A stretch of 64,000 nucleotides of DNA, from contig JAYKAV010000300.1 in assembly GCA_035582835.1 (NCBI GenBank), positions 691,508-755,507 on the forward strand. Direction: 5' to 3'. The DNA is from Phoebastria nigripes. Its lineage: Eukaryota > Chordata > Aves > Procellariiformes > Diomedeidae. The stretch's first letter is position 1. Each line of letters begins with the position of its first letter. Position numbers and translations under genes: made by a program. The notes beneath the pieces were generated by a model. The model was given only the letters and a program-made list of their open reading frames with translations. It was not told the DNA's origin and made no database searches. This document shows, piece by piece, positions 1-41,500 of the stretch.

Positions 1-41
1 GCTGTCAGTACATCCTTCTAAAACATTACATGTCAATGTGC

Positions 42-61
42 TTTATTGCAATTTTTTTATT
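42..61 (-). terminator. PIK3R3: Candidate distal poly(A) signals (two AATAAA hexamers)
   Basis: Two AATAAA hexamers in gene sense at 61-56 and 47-42, followed by GT-containing sequence up to the window edge. This is a plausible distal 3' end that would make the 3' UTR about 7.1 kb. Confidence 0.4.
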
Positions 62-312
62 GCATTTTTTTGATCTAGAGCAAGTAGGCCCAGGATGCTT
101 AGTGTCTGGGATTTAAAAGCCCAACCATCTAGTAAAAGAAAGTACAGCAAAATTGTAACACACCTGGTGACAAGTACAGTGTTGCATTACTGAGCTAGAA
201 ACTACAGGATGACTTGTCCGAAAACACTAACATACAGTTGGTTTCCTTATGAAGCAGTTTGTTTCTTTTCTTTAAAAGTTAAACTACATGAATTCCTTTT
301 TTTTTTTTTTTC

Positions 313-329
313 NNNNNNNNNNNNNNNNN
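313..329. other. Assembly gap (17 N) after a poly-T run
   Basis: Run of N directly after a poly-T tract; sequencing probably failed on the homopolymer. The true length is unknown. Confidence 0.95.
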
Positions 330-1051
330 CCCCAACTACACCATAAACGACAGAAGAACAGGTTTTACACAAATAACAAACAAGAGTACCAAAGTTACAT
401 GCTGGAATTCATCCGGAAAACAAAATAATTCGATAGCTTCTGGAGAAGCAGGTTCTTAACAGATGCAGTTTCCCTTAAAGAAAATAGAAGTCAAAGAAAA
501 GCAGAAACATTAATGCAAAGGTTGTACAAAGGAGTGTGCTGTTATTTCAGCCCTCGATACAAGATCAAACACCCACTCATGCTTTACATTGAACCACACC
601 TTATACAAAGAGTCCACTCACAAAGGGACACGTACCAACACCACCCATTGCACATCAGCTCTGGACAGGGGGTCTGGGGTCTACTGAAACGTGCAAACGT
701 TGGCTGCACCTCGCAGGAGAGCAAGAGGGTTTCTTTTGCTAAACCTTTGCTTGGAACAAAGTTGAATGCTTTGTCCCGGAGTAAATAACACCCCAATTCA
801 ATTCAGTTTACAAATAAAGTAGTAACCCCCAAGGAAATCCAGAGTTCAGCATTTCAGAAGCACATATGCAAGATGAACACAATAAACTCCTTTTCATTTG
901 ACAAAAACAAACCCAATTCTGCCTAAACACGTGGCAGAATGTGCTAACAGTGAATTTTGTTTTATTTTTAAGGGGCAGTGCCACTTACAGCTAATGCATA
1001 TAAATGTGTACGTGAATATATTTTACATATATCTATATACATACAGTACAT

Positions 1052-1083
1052 ATACACACACACGCGCGCACACACACACACAG
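1052..1083. repeat. (CA)n/(CG)n microsatellite
   Basis: Alternating purine-pyrimidine run of CA repeats interrupted by CGCGCG. Length polymorphism and Z-DNA formation are possible. Confidence 0.9.
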
Positions 1084-2619
1084 ATGATGCAGACCATTAC
1101 AATCCTGTGGTGCAATAAACAGCCAGATATACAAAATTAACAGGTTTCGTCAAACGTATCTTTGCCAGATGTAGAAGTCACTCACGAAAACAAAACAGAC
1201 CAAAACCCCAACCAGCCGACTGAACATGAACCCCCACCGCACTCGACGGAGACCCGGGGGCAGCCCGCGACTGGCCCCAGCATCCTACAACTCCCCTGAA
1301 GTGACGAGACTGATGCCAGGGGGTGATATTCACCCTTGGACACTTTTTTTGTCTTTGGATGCAATCATCTTTCCCGAGCCCCTTGCTACGAGCACTTGGC
1401 AAGCGCACGGGTACAGCGCTGCTGAATAGAGGGGGAAATCTCAGCCCCCTCGTTTGCCAACGCCGATCTCACAGAAGCAATCCCAAAGGAAGGCGGTGGA
1501 GGGGGGCACCAAATTAAAGCTGCTTTCTCTAATACAGGTTGATCAACGAGGCGTTTTTCCTATCAATAAGGGCCCGTTCTCACTTTTTTTTTTGCCTCTG
1601 AAGCTCACATTACAGTTTTTAAAGGCAAATTTTAGAACAAATGGTGAGTCTAGTCATAAAATACAGCGAGTCTATGCCAATAGCAATAAAAAAAAAATGC
1701 AAATTCTGCATTAATTGTATGGAGCCAACCCCAAAGACCAGCACTTCAAGCACTGTCATCATCTAAACAGTTAACAAGCTGAAGCTCCCTATCTGCCCCT
1801 GCGAACAAACAGGAAGGAGTTGAAAAGATTTCAAGAGAGATTTTTTTTTTTCCCCTTCTCATTCGGTGGAAAGTATTTCTGCCCACAAAATGCAAGATTC
1901 ACAAAAACGTTGGACAAACTTCATCTAATCCCATCCAAAGCTACTCCTCACGCAGCACTTAACTAGCCGAGCTGCTTCACGAACAGGCCCACACTTATTT
2001 GGGCTAGTAACTCAGTTCCCTTCTCCTGGCTGCACAGGTTGTGCCAAGGGAAACGAGGGGATCAGCAATGCAAGTTCCCTTCCAATACAGAAAGAGGAGC
2101 AAGTCCTCAGGGACTTCTGTTAAATTCCTGACTATCTCCTTGCACGCGCATTTAAGGAGAGTACAACCGATTATTCCAAAGGGAAGGGTCTGCTCTAGCA
2201 TCTCCTCTTTCTTTCGTGGTTCAAGGCGGAGGTCCTACTTCATGGTCTGTCTACTGCTTCATTGAACTACAACCAGAGGGATGCTTTAGGATGTTGACCC
2301 TTCCTCTTTGTTAAAGCTATTTGCTTTGAACGCTGAATTTGAGCAAGCCTAACGCCCCCTCCCCTCAGAGTATCTTTGTTCTTTGGGAACGTTTTGATTT
2401 TGCTGTTCCAAAAGCAGAGGTTGCAAATCAACATAAGGAAACTACACATAAGAAAATCTGATTTTAAACATGATCTAAACAAAACAACCCCCAACCCATC
2501 ATAGTGCTTTGTAAAACCGCATTTTGAACCTGTCTCTTACTCCTTCCAATCCACAAACAGTACCTGTTTCATGTCTGCACAATGCAGCAAGCATACAAGA
2601 CTCACTAACATTTCAGATT

Positions 2620-2625
2620 TTTATT
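2620..2625 (-). terminator. PIK3R3: Candidate intermediate poly(A) signal AATAAA
   Basis: AATAAA in gene sense followed within 20-60 nt by a GT-rich run (TTGTATGCTTGCTGCATTGTG region), the usual downstream element. It would give a 3' UTR of about 4.5 kb. Further AATAAA hexamers in the same sense lie at 6338-6343, 5750-5755 and 3625-3630. Confidence 0.4.
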
Positions 2626-5600
2626 CCCTGTTAGTGTAACAAAAATAAAAAATAAACAGACATTCAAAAACAGAAGCGAGATTGTTCAAGTACCAAATAA
2701 GGGGCTTTTCCAAATTTAAGGTGTGACACTCCTATAGCAATTCTGCTGCTTTAAACAGCCACAGCGTTCAGTCGTGGGCACGGTGCCACCCAAGCCTGCA
2801 AAGAGCACAGGATTTGGGGCAACCGAGACCCTGCTCCTTCCCCTGTCCTCCCCAAAACAGCACTAAGTGTCAACATTCATTTCCACAGTCCCCATTACAG
2901 TTGCCTGGCTTTGCGAAGGACAAACTTTGATTTTTGCCCCGCAAAAAAATGTGACTAGAATTCAGGTATGATTAAATACAAGCTCTTTTCGTGGGAATGG
3001 CTTTCGGTTGTGGAAGTCTTGCTTACACTTGTGTCAGCGAGAAAAGAATCAGGCCCATCACATTAAATGGAAAACTTCTTGATCATCTGCTGCATCAAGA
3101 GAGATGAGTGTGGAAAGAGCATTTCATTTTTGGCGTAAGACAGAGGGCTAGACTGGATATAACTCTAGATTGCAACTACCAACGGTGCAAAGCAGTGACC
3201 CAATCCACTGCTGATGAGAATTAAAAAAAAGAAAACCAAAACCAAAACACAACCCCCAAATCTAGAGCACTCCAGTATCAGAAGGTGGACAATCACATAT
3301 TACTGCTTCACATATTAGTGAAGCGTCTGTCAGGACATCCCTCTGTTTCTAGGTTGGTCCTTCCCATGCTAAGATTACTTGTAATCAATAAAGAAACCAG
3401 TGGGAAAAGATTTATAACTTACTAACTTCAAAAACATGGCACTCGTGGCTGACGCAATGGGGCCGATGGCAACTGTGGAAGTAGACCTGATTTCCATCCA
3501 TACGAATACAAAATACTGAATCACCCCTGATCCCTGCAAATATACTTCAAAACAGATTAGAAGAAACTGTGCATATTCGAGTTTCAACATCCCTCCCCCC
3601 CCATTTAACACTGTGCAAAAGTTATTTATTTAACTCTACATATATATTTAATACAATATGGGTCAATGAGATCAGTACTCCTCTAACTGCAGTCCACTAA
3701 CAGACGGCCGCTACAACAGTGAGACTATTTCCCCCTTTCCTCCTGATGTTTTGACTCTTGAAACCAAAACCTTCTCACATCTTACTGTTTTAAAAGAACT
3801 TGAGTTCCTTTCTTTTGCCTTTATGTCCACATTTCCTGTATTTGTTTTAGGCTTAACAGCTGCTTTTCATACTAGGGTGTAATCCTGCACCTCACAGGCC
3901 CATTTCTGATTTCTCAGTCATGCAAGCGTAGAATAGCTCCTGGAAGCCATGGGTTTTCTCACAGGTCTAACACTGCCGAGCAAACAGAATTAGGCCGAGC
4001 CCTTGCCCCGTGGATCACACCAGCTACACGTCAGTTGGTTTTATACCCATTTTCATTTGCCCTACAAGTGCAAAACGGATGCAAAAAGAATCTGTACAAT
4101 GGCACGTGAGAGTCAAAGGGAAGCAATTGTAGCAGCTGGGACTTCAGGTGCCTAAACCAAACACAGAGATATACAGTGGCAAAACACAGCCTCAGAGAGA
4201 CTGCTGAGGATAATGGAGCCAAATACAAGGAACGTGGGCTTAGTCTGCCCATAGCCCTGATCTGAACCTTTGGGCAAAACAGAATTTCAAAGAATGCTTC
4301 AAGATGGCTTATTGGCTCTGAGTGCATCATTCGCAGCAAATACATCACCTGCGATCAGTGAAGAGATCTCAGAGAGCGAGGGGCCAGAATCCCAACTCAC
4401 TCACACCACTATAAAGCCAAGCTACCTTCATGGACGCCAATGGAATTACACTGTATTTACCTTGGCAGAGCTGGGGCTGGAGCCTGGACCAAGACCTCAC
4501 AGGATCAGTCAGATTCCACTACAGGGAAACTTCAGACAGTCCTGCTTTGCTATCCCGCTGCTGTCAGTACTGCAAGGGTGTGCCAGGATTTATGAGCCTG
4601 AAAGCAGACCTGTGCTTGTTTAAAACAAAACCAAGCTCTACCTAAATACAGGGCCAACGTGAAACACTTCAGCCAGGTTGTCCCTGTCACAAAAACAGGG
4701 ATCAGAAATACAAGCCCCATCAGCCTCAAACATTAACATTGTAAGAGGAGAGCCCAGTGAGATTGCAAAGGCAGAGAAAACAATCAGACACTCCTCTCGC
4801 ACAGGTTTTTCCACAGGCACGAGGCACCTGGCTATCACTTGTGCCTTTGAACTGATTTCCCTCATCGGGCATTTGGACTCAGCCCAGCACCAGGGGAACG
4901 CTAGATGCACAAGGGGTGTGAGAATGACAGCTTTACAGCTACCAGATTATAACTGCAAATTATCCAAGAGGTAGGGCAAGTTTCTTTAAAAGGAAAAATT
5001 TCCATGTCCATATACCACTGAGGAATCCATTCCAGATTTTCACTAAGAGCAAAGGCTACGTCTCATTTTTCCTTTTCTTGGGAAAGTGGGAGAGAAGGGA
5101 CACACGACCAGATGTGGGTCACTTTGACATAGCAACTTGCATGAATTTTCTTCTCCTCTCACCCAGTTTTGGTTAAGTTTTGTAGTGTTTCGTTTAATTA
5201 GAAGAGTGGCATCTACAGAATTCTTTGCCTGAAGACTGCACTCTGCCTGATTACAAAGTGCCTCGGATGCATCAGGGTCATTATCGCAAAATAAAACATC
5301 TCACAGGCATGCCAGGCAACCAGACTACCCTTCCTGCAATGGCTGTCAGTGCTCCAGCCTTGTCATTTCCCTGCTTGCAAATTCATGACGTTTAGCGAAA
5401 TAATACTTTTAGTGTAAACATTAAACATCAACAAGCCTGGCACTACTGCCCAGGCATTATAGAAAAAAACCCCATTTGAACAGGAAATAAGCCCCAGGGT
5501 CAGAAACAGGCCTAGAGCATTCTCAGACCTGCATGACTGTCTGCTTCCTGTCCTGCACAATGGGTGCATTGCAAGGGAACTGCTTCCAGTAATAGGAACA

Positions 5601-6893
5601 AAAGTAACTTTCAAGGTTGCACACTGAACAATTACTTTGCCAGTTGTGCTTTGATGCCAAGTGGTTCAGTTTGCCAAATTTAGCTCTTTTTCATTTTAGA
5701 AGCTTAAGGAATGGAAATAAGCTGCTTTGTATACTTTCCAGGGAGGGGATTTATTGGATGATTGCTATACTTGACGAAGCCCAGGACTAGCCACTCCAGT
5801 ATTTGACAGCAGCCCTTGCCAAAAGATGGTACCAGATATCCAATAACTGAGGAGTACGGCTCTCTTCCCTTCCTGTGTTTTGCATCACGTCTAAAATAAC
5901 TGCAAGGAAATTTAGAGTATACCAGTGTAAAATCTTGCTTGGCTGCAGTGGTGTGAGAGGTCAGAACCCAGCTTGCAAAGAACAAATCAGAGGAGATCTA
6001 TAATTAGCATGCTCACTTCTATACAACTGGAAATGACTACACCTCATGAAAGAGTTTGGTACAATAAGCCATCCAGAAGCATTCTATTGCACCTACCTCT
6101 TCTATACCAAAATCAAGCATTACAAGAGTCTGTCATTGTTCAGCAAGAGAACTGCAACAGGTGAGTGCAAGCTTCATTCTAATTTACATTCTGAAGCACA
6201 GTATCATTAAAAACTGAAAACAGAATCCCAAGCTGAGGAATGGGAGGAAGGGGGGGGTGAAGAAAGAGGAGAGTGAGCAATTACATCAGATCAGACAAAT
6301 TTAGTGTTTTGAAGCCACACAATGTTTAGCTTTTCCTTTTATTTGTTTCAAGTTTTGGTGTAGAAAGTATGTGCGGATGCTAACGCAACCTTCCCCATAA
6401 GTGCTCAATCTAGCAAAGAACAAAGTTTTGGCATGTTCAATTTGGTTATAAATGTTTCCTTTAAGTGAAGACCTGTAGTGCCATTGAAACCAAAACTTTG
6501 TTACTGTTGGCAAAAAAATAAAGCAACTTTTCTTTACAAGCATTTTTCCATTTAAATAAAAACCTGAAGCTTTCCCATAATTCCTTTGGTCTTCTCTCAC
6601 CAAATTCCGTGCTACCTCAAGACAAGCCCTCTTTTGGAAGTTCGGCTGAATCGCAGTGAAGCTGCTAAAATTAACAGAGAAGAATTGCTGTGGTAGATTT
6701 TCCCCCCTAGTTTTTTGGGAGTTTAAGACTGAAAGACATTACCGATGCCTCAAACAGTAGAGGCTTCAAATTGTCTCTACAAGAACAAGAGAAAACAAAA
6801 TCCAATTAGAAGTTCCACTGAAGGTGCCTGGCAAAAAATTATCTCCATAAAACAATGTTTTGCTTCCAGTATTTTTGTATGCATTGTGTTGAG

Positions 6894-6899
6894 TTTATT
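6894..6899 (-). terminator. PIK3R3: Candidate proximal poly(A) signal AATAAA
   Basis: TTTATT on the plus strand, so AATAAA in PIK3R3 sense, about 240 bp after the stop codon. Use here would give a very short 3' UTR. Confidence 0.35.
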
Positions 6900-7137
6900 C
6901 CCCTCATAAGGAAACAAAAGTATCAGTGTAAAAGCACAGCTGAGCTTTTAAGGTAGCACCAGGACACCTACACCCAAGTTGTCGTCTTGTTGCTGCTAGG
7001 CCTCTTTTTGATTCACATTCACAGAATCACTTCTTGTGCAAAACAAGCAGTCTAAGGAGAAAGAATGCCCTCCAAGTTCTAATAAAAACTGTAGAAAAGA
7101 ATCCAAGATAAGCCAACACTTTCCTCCTCCCCATAAT

Positions 7138-36912
<29,775 letters not shown>

Positions 36913-37154
36913 CGCGACAGTCAAGTCCCGGCAGGTTTATAAATAAGAGATTGGCTTTCTCGGCTTTTAATGGAGGGATGGAGGGGAAAAAAAAAAAAAG
37001 GCGGGGGGGAAGCCGAGAAGAATCCACCCCGCTCTAAAATAACACTTCTAGCAAAAAAAAAAAAAATTATTAAAAAAATCGCAAAATTAAACTTAATTAA
37101 AAAAACCCCACCACACAAGCCACCTCAGCAGCTGCCCTGCAGGAACTAAGATAG

Positions 37155-37180
37155 GTAGTTATATATATAATATATAGAGT
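37155..37180 (-). promoter_or_regulatory. PIK3R3: TATA-like AT stretch upstream of exon 1
   Basis: A TATATATAATATATAG stretch about 245-265 bp upstream of the ATG, between the CpG island and the coding start. In gene sense it could act as a TATA element with a start site near 37125-37135. It may equally be chance AT-rich 5' UTR. Confidence 0.3.
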
Positions 37181-37344
37181 GCTTCTTTTTGTTTAAAAAG
37201 ACACCTTTCCACAGAAAAGCCACTTTCCTGAATTCTCGCTAAAAATCGCCATTTTCGGGGTATTTTTAAAACACCGGGCTGAAAGCAAAACAAAACCCCC
37301 ACACAAAAGCGGGGGGTGGGAAGAAGCGGATAAAAAGGGGAGAT

Positions 37345-38560
37345 TTCGGTCTCTGGATGAATTCTTTCCGCCGGCGGAGGAGGAGAAAGGAGGGGGCGGC
37401 GGGCAACAATAACGGCGGGCGCGGAGCCCGAGCGGGGCGGGCAGCGCTGGGGGCCGCTCGGCCCGCGGTCCCCGCCGGCTCGGCTCAGCGGTGGGCGGCC
37501 AGCCCGCGGCGGCGTCGCCCGCCGTGCCCAGCTGGCAGCCCCGCGCGGCGCAGGCGGCGGCCCCGGGCGGCTCCGGCAGGTCGCAGCCCCGGGCTCTCTG
37601 CGGCGCTGCCGGCCCCGCTAGGTTTCATTTTAAGAGGCTCTGAGGGGCCCAACCGTCGCCAACCGCCTCTTGCCGAGGACGAGGCCACGCCCCCTCGGCG
37701 CCGCGCGGGAGGGGCTCCGGGGGCGGGGCTTCGCGCCGGCTTTTTAACCCCTTCGAGGACGACGGAAAGGGGGGACCGTGCGAGCGGGCGCTTCCACGGG
37801 GCATAGGAGGGGGTGGCAAAAAAAGCAGAAGGGAGAAACATCCCTCTTCACGCCGGCGAGACATTCCCAGAAAGAAAGCTTGGCACAAAACGAAAATCTA
37901 TTTCCCCACTTTCCTAACTTTTCTCCGGGTCCCTTTCGCCACTTCGGCCGCCTCTCTCGCCGCCTTTTCCTAGCGGCCCCCCCCCCTTCTGAGGAGAGAA
38001 GGGGAGGTGGTAGGTCCCTCGGCTGGCCTGTCGCCAAGGGGCTGCTGCCGCGGAGCACGCGCGGGGGGCGGGGGGAGTCGAGCCCAGTTGCCAGAGCTGC
38101 TGTCTTTGTCTGAGGGAGCAGCGAGCGCCGGGATTGGCAGAGGGCTCCGGGCCCCTCACCCAATCAGCTGGCGGCGAAGCCGGCCGGCTCGATGGCGATT
38201 GGCTGGGAGCCCCAGTTACTAAGCGGGACAAAGAAAGGCGAGCGCTGAGGGGGAAAGGGGGGACGCGGCTGAGGGGGCGCGCGGGCACCTCCAGGCCCTG
38301 CACCCGGGCTGGGCCGTGCGCCCCCAGCTACAGCCGGCCCCGACGCTGCTGGGGGGGGAAACGCCCCCTGCCCACACCGACGGGGGGCTGCACTCCCCCG
38401 GCCCGGTGCCCCGCAGCGCCGGGCCTACCTGCTACCCTCCAGCCAGAGCCGACCCCCCTTTGGGGATGGGGCCCGTGGGAGAGGGTCGCGGCCCAGGCCC
38501 AGGCGGCCCTTTGCAGGTAGAGCCGCTGTCCCCCTCCCCGGCTGGGGCCTGGGCTGGCCG
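37345..38560 (-). promoter_or_regulatory. PIK3R3: CpG island promoter of PIK3R3
   Basis: About 1.2 kb of very GC- and CpG-dense sequence starting about 430 bp upstream of the PIK3R3 ATG. It contains GC boxes of the Sp1 type (near 37394, 37434, 37720 and 38063) and a cluster of CCAAT boxes at 38133-38202. Position and composition fit the housekeeping-type promoter and 5' UTR of PIK3R3. A divergent transcript on the plus strand is possible, but no gene is recognised there. Confidence 0.75.
38133..38202. promoter_or_regulatory. Cluster of three CCAAT boxes (NF-Y type)
   Basis: ATTGG at 38133-38137, CCAAT at 38159-38163 and ATTGG at 38198-38202, within the CpG island. Spacings of 26 and 39 bp are in the range seen in NF-Y-driven promoters. 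The second lies within CCAATCAG and the first and third within ATTGGC, all good NF-Y contexts. Confidence 0.6.
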
Positions 38561-41500
38561 ACCCCCCCGCACGGCCTCCCAGCTGCCTGACCTCCTGCTG
38601 CTGCCAGAAACATGGGCTCTCCTCCCCTGCCTTACTTCTGCAGGTCGCTGGCAGCTGCCTGCTGTGTATTCCAAATAATAACCTGAGCGTTTCAGAGGGC
38701 ATCATAACCGTCCACTAACTAGAGTGTGACCCCCGGGGAAACCCAACGCTCTTTCTAGCGACATAACCAGGGGAAAAAAAAGNAGAGGAAAAGGCACCAA
38801 ACCAGATGGCTGCCTCTCACAAGCTTTTGGATAAATCTGAGCTGCAAACACACCCGAAACTGAACCTCAGCCTGCCTGCCAGCCACATCCCGATGGCCAG
38901 ACCCTGAGCCCACAGCCCACAAGCACCGGCGGGAGGCAGAAAGGCAGCCAGCTCGGCAGCCAGCCTCAGTCTTAGCGCAGCGAAGCATCCTTAAAGAAAG
39001 GCAAAATGACAGCTGTTGAGAAATTAAGGAAAAGCCCTTTCTGGAGACTTCCAACCAGTGTTGCAGGCACAAGGACGGACAAGCACCTTGATCTGCTGTG
39101 GAGATGTCAGGGAATGTTAGAAAACCCAGCACTGAAGTTGTCTGCTTTATTTGCACTTTAAAGCATGGAAGAGAAAGTTATGAATAATTTCTCCTGCTCT
39201 AGCACCAGGTAGAAAGCTCCTGAAAACATACTCCTGGCTTAGGTGAACCGGAGGGCGACTGCAACATTGAATAACTGAAAGGCTATACCGAACGTAAGAG
39301 TATGTGGGAAGAGCTGGGCGCAGAGGATCTGAAGTTTGCTGATGTATCACAACTTCCATGGCAAGCAATTGAGAGCAGCGCTGCTCCAGTAATACAGCTC
39401 CTTGGGGGACGGACAGCTGCAGAGGAGCACAGGGCTTTGATTCAAATAACTCACTGTAGATAAATTAATTTTATATCCCCATCCACAAACTCTGATTAAT
39501 CCACGATAACCAGATATGATTCCTTTTTCTAATTTTTAAATTAAATTTCTTGGGCTGATACAATATATCAGCTCGAGCTTGCTCAAAGTTAAATGCCCTC
39601 CTTGGAAGCACACCCCTCTCCCCCAGTGAAATTTAAGTTGGTAACGGGTACAAACCATCCACTGCCCACCGACGGTGCGCGGGCAGGGCTGCAGAGCAGC
39701 CCCACAAGGGTTGGGTGGTGGGTGCAGGTGGAGATGTGGACGCCGCTTTGCAGACCCTGCAGAGCTGAGAAATGGGGCTGCTGTCCCTACCGCAGCCCCC
39801 AAACTTGGATTAGCAGCTCTGGTGGGGGCGGGGGGAAGGAGGAGGCAGGCTCGGGTTGAAATTCATTTTCCCCCTTCCTGCACCTCATTATAAGTTCCAC
39901 CCACATAAGACCTAATTACTTGGCTTTTATGCTGGCAAAGTGGATTTCATCCTTGCTGTTTCCCATGGTGGTTGCCTTCATTTTCATGGCGGCACTGATG
40001 GTTACAGCTTATTGATGTTTTCACTTTAGTGATTTAAAGCAGAATACATTTTGTTATTAGCACTGGTTTCTCTCATTGCTGCTTTAATCAAAGATGCAAT
40101 TTAAGGCAAAGGATTGTGTGTAATGGTAAACAGTAGGATAATGCCTTGAGAGAACAGAATATTAATGTGCTTTTATTTCTCAAAACTGTGCTTATAATAT
40201 ATCCAGGATTACTTGGCTCCCAACATGCATGGATGGGGTGCTCCCTTTCCCAAGCCAGGCCATTGCCTGCCTTGCAATAGGGGCGAGCAATTTTGTGCAT
40301 GTGCATGCCGGGGGGGAGAGGGAGGCATATCTGCTGCCTTACACACTGCAATATCCCCTCTGCCTGCGCGTCTCTCCTCGGTGGGCACAAAGTCTGAGCA
40401 TCCAGCATCATGGCAGTGCCCTCGGAGAACAGAAACAAAACTGGGAGCACACCGAGCACTCAGGGATGCTCAAGGTCTGGCTGAGCACTAGATCACCCCA
40501 AGTTGGGAAAAGCTACGTTCAAACACTGAAATAAAATAATGGCGATAACGACAACACTTGACCAGGGGGCACAGTGCTCGAGAAAGGGTCCTGGTGCCCC
40601 ACACTAAGCAGGAGAGGGGCAGCCTCTGCAGCCCTGCCACCAGCCCCCGCCACGAAGGGAGGTTGAAAGGCAAGAGGCGAGCATGGCGTCTGCTGCCTCC
40701 CCAGCGTCCCCGCGTTGATGGCCATGTGTTTGCTTGCTTTCATTTCCTTGGATCTCACAATTTGCATTTCAAGGCAAGATTAAATATTGAAGTTTTGAGC
40801 ACTTCCATGTGCTTCAGGAGGAGCCGAACGGACCCGCGCTGGAACAGGCTGAACACAGAAAAGCCATTTGTGCCAAAGTACTTGGTTTCCTCTTTGCCGA
40901 GCCATGATAATGTGATATCCAACAGCTGAATGTAGGCCACAACAGGCTTTTATAGTTGGAGGGGTGGAGGAGGGAGCGGGCTGAATCCACAGTGCTGCCA
41001 GCCAAACGCACTAAAATGATGAGAGATTTTTGGGGCAGGCTGGAGACTCCTGGCCACTCCCGAGATCCAAATATTAGCTTCACCGTTAGCACAAGCTCAG
41101 GGCCTGCTGGAGGGGAGCTTGTAGAAGGTAGAGCTGCATTCACGTCGGAAAGTACAACTCCCTGGCTGGCAGTAAATTCTACACGAAATTACTAGCCTTG
41201 CGCTGCACGGACACTGGGATTTGTGGGGTATCTGCCGTAATTGGTGGTCAGCTTCCCACGGGGGCGGCTGCATCTTGCAAATAACAGCACGAGCACAGCC
41301 AGTCGCGGCAGTTTGGTTTAGTTAACGGATTATTCCTGCCTGTTTCTCACCTCCTGGTGATGAGGAGACAAGGGAAGGCAGGAGGGTTAGTCTTCTTTGG
41401 CTCAGATGCTGCCTCTGGGGTCGCAGCGCGGCTCAGCGCGCTGCAAGCTAAACCTGGGGCTTGCTGGCAGGAGAAGTGGTGGGAAAGGCGGAGGTTCATT

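Larger units (their letters stand above)
1..7137 (-). other. PIK3R3: PIK3R3 3' UTR and/or downstream flank
   Basis: AT-rich sequence directly after the stop codon with no convincing coding frame on either strand. It is probably all or part of the PIK3R3 3' UTR, since minus-strand poly(A) signals occur from about 240 bp after the stop down to the window edge. How much of it is transcribed cannot be settled from sequence. In human the gene beyond this end is the convergent MAST2, by recall, so the far end might instead belong to a neighbour. It contains a 17-bp N gap (313-329) and a CA microsatellite near 1052-1083. Confidence 0.5.

Noticed and set aside
36913..36924. Four-codon N-terminal extension of PIK3R3
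   Set aside because: The codon at 36924-36922 is TTG; the ATG at 36912 matches the known p55-gamma start and has an in-frame stop upstream.
36921..37118. 65-codon open frame ending just before the PIK3R3 ATG (possible uORF)
   Set aside because: Its first codon is TTG and it has no ATG; it is therefore not supported as an upstream ORF.
37338..37888. Arg/Ala/Pro-rich open frames in the CpG island
   Set aside because: Typical GC-rich promoter frames on both strands; no domain and no splice support.
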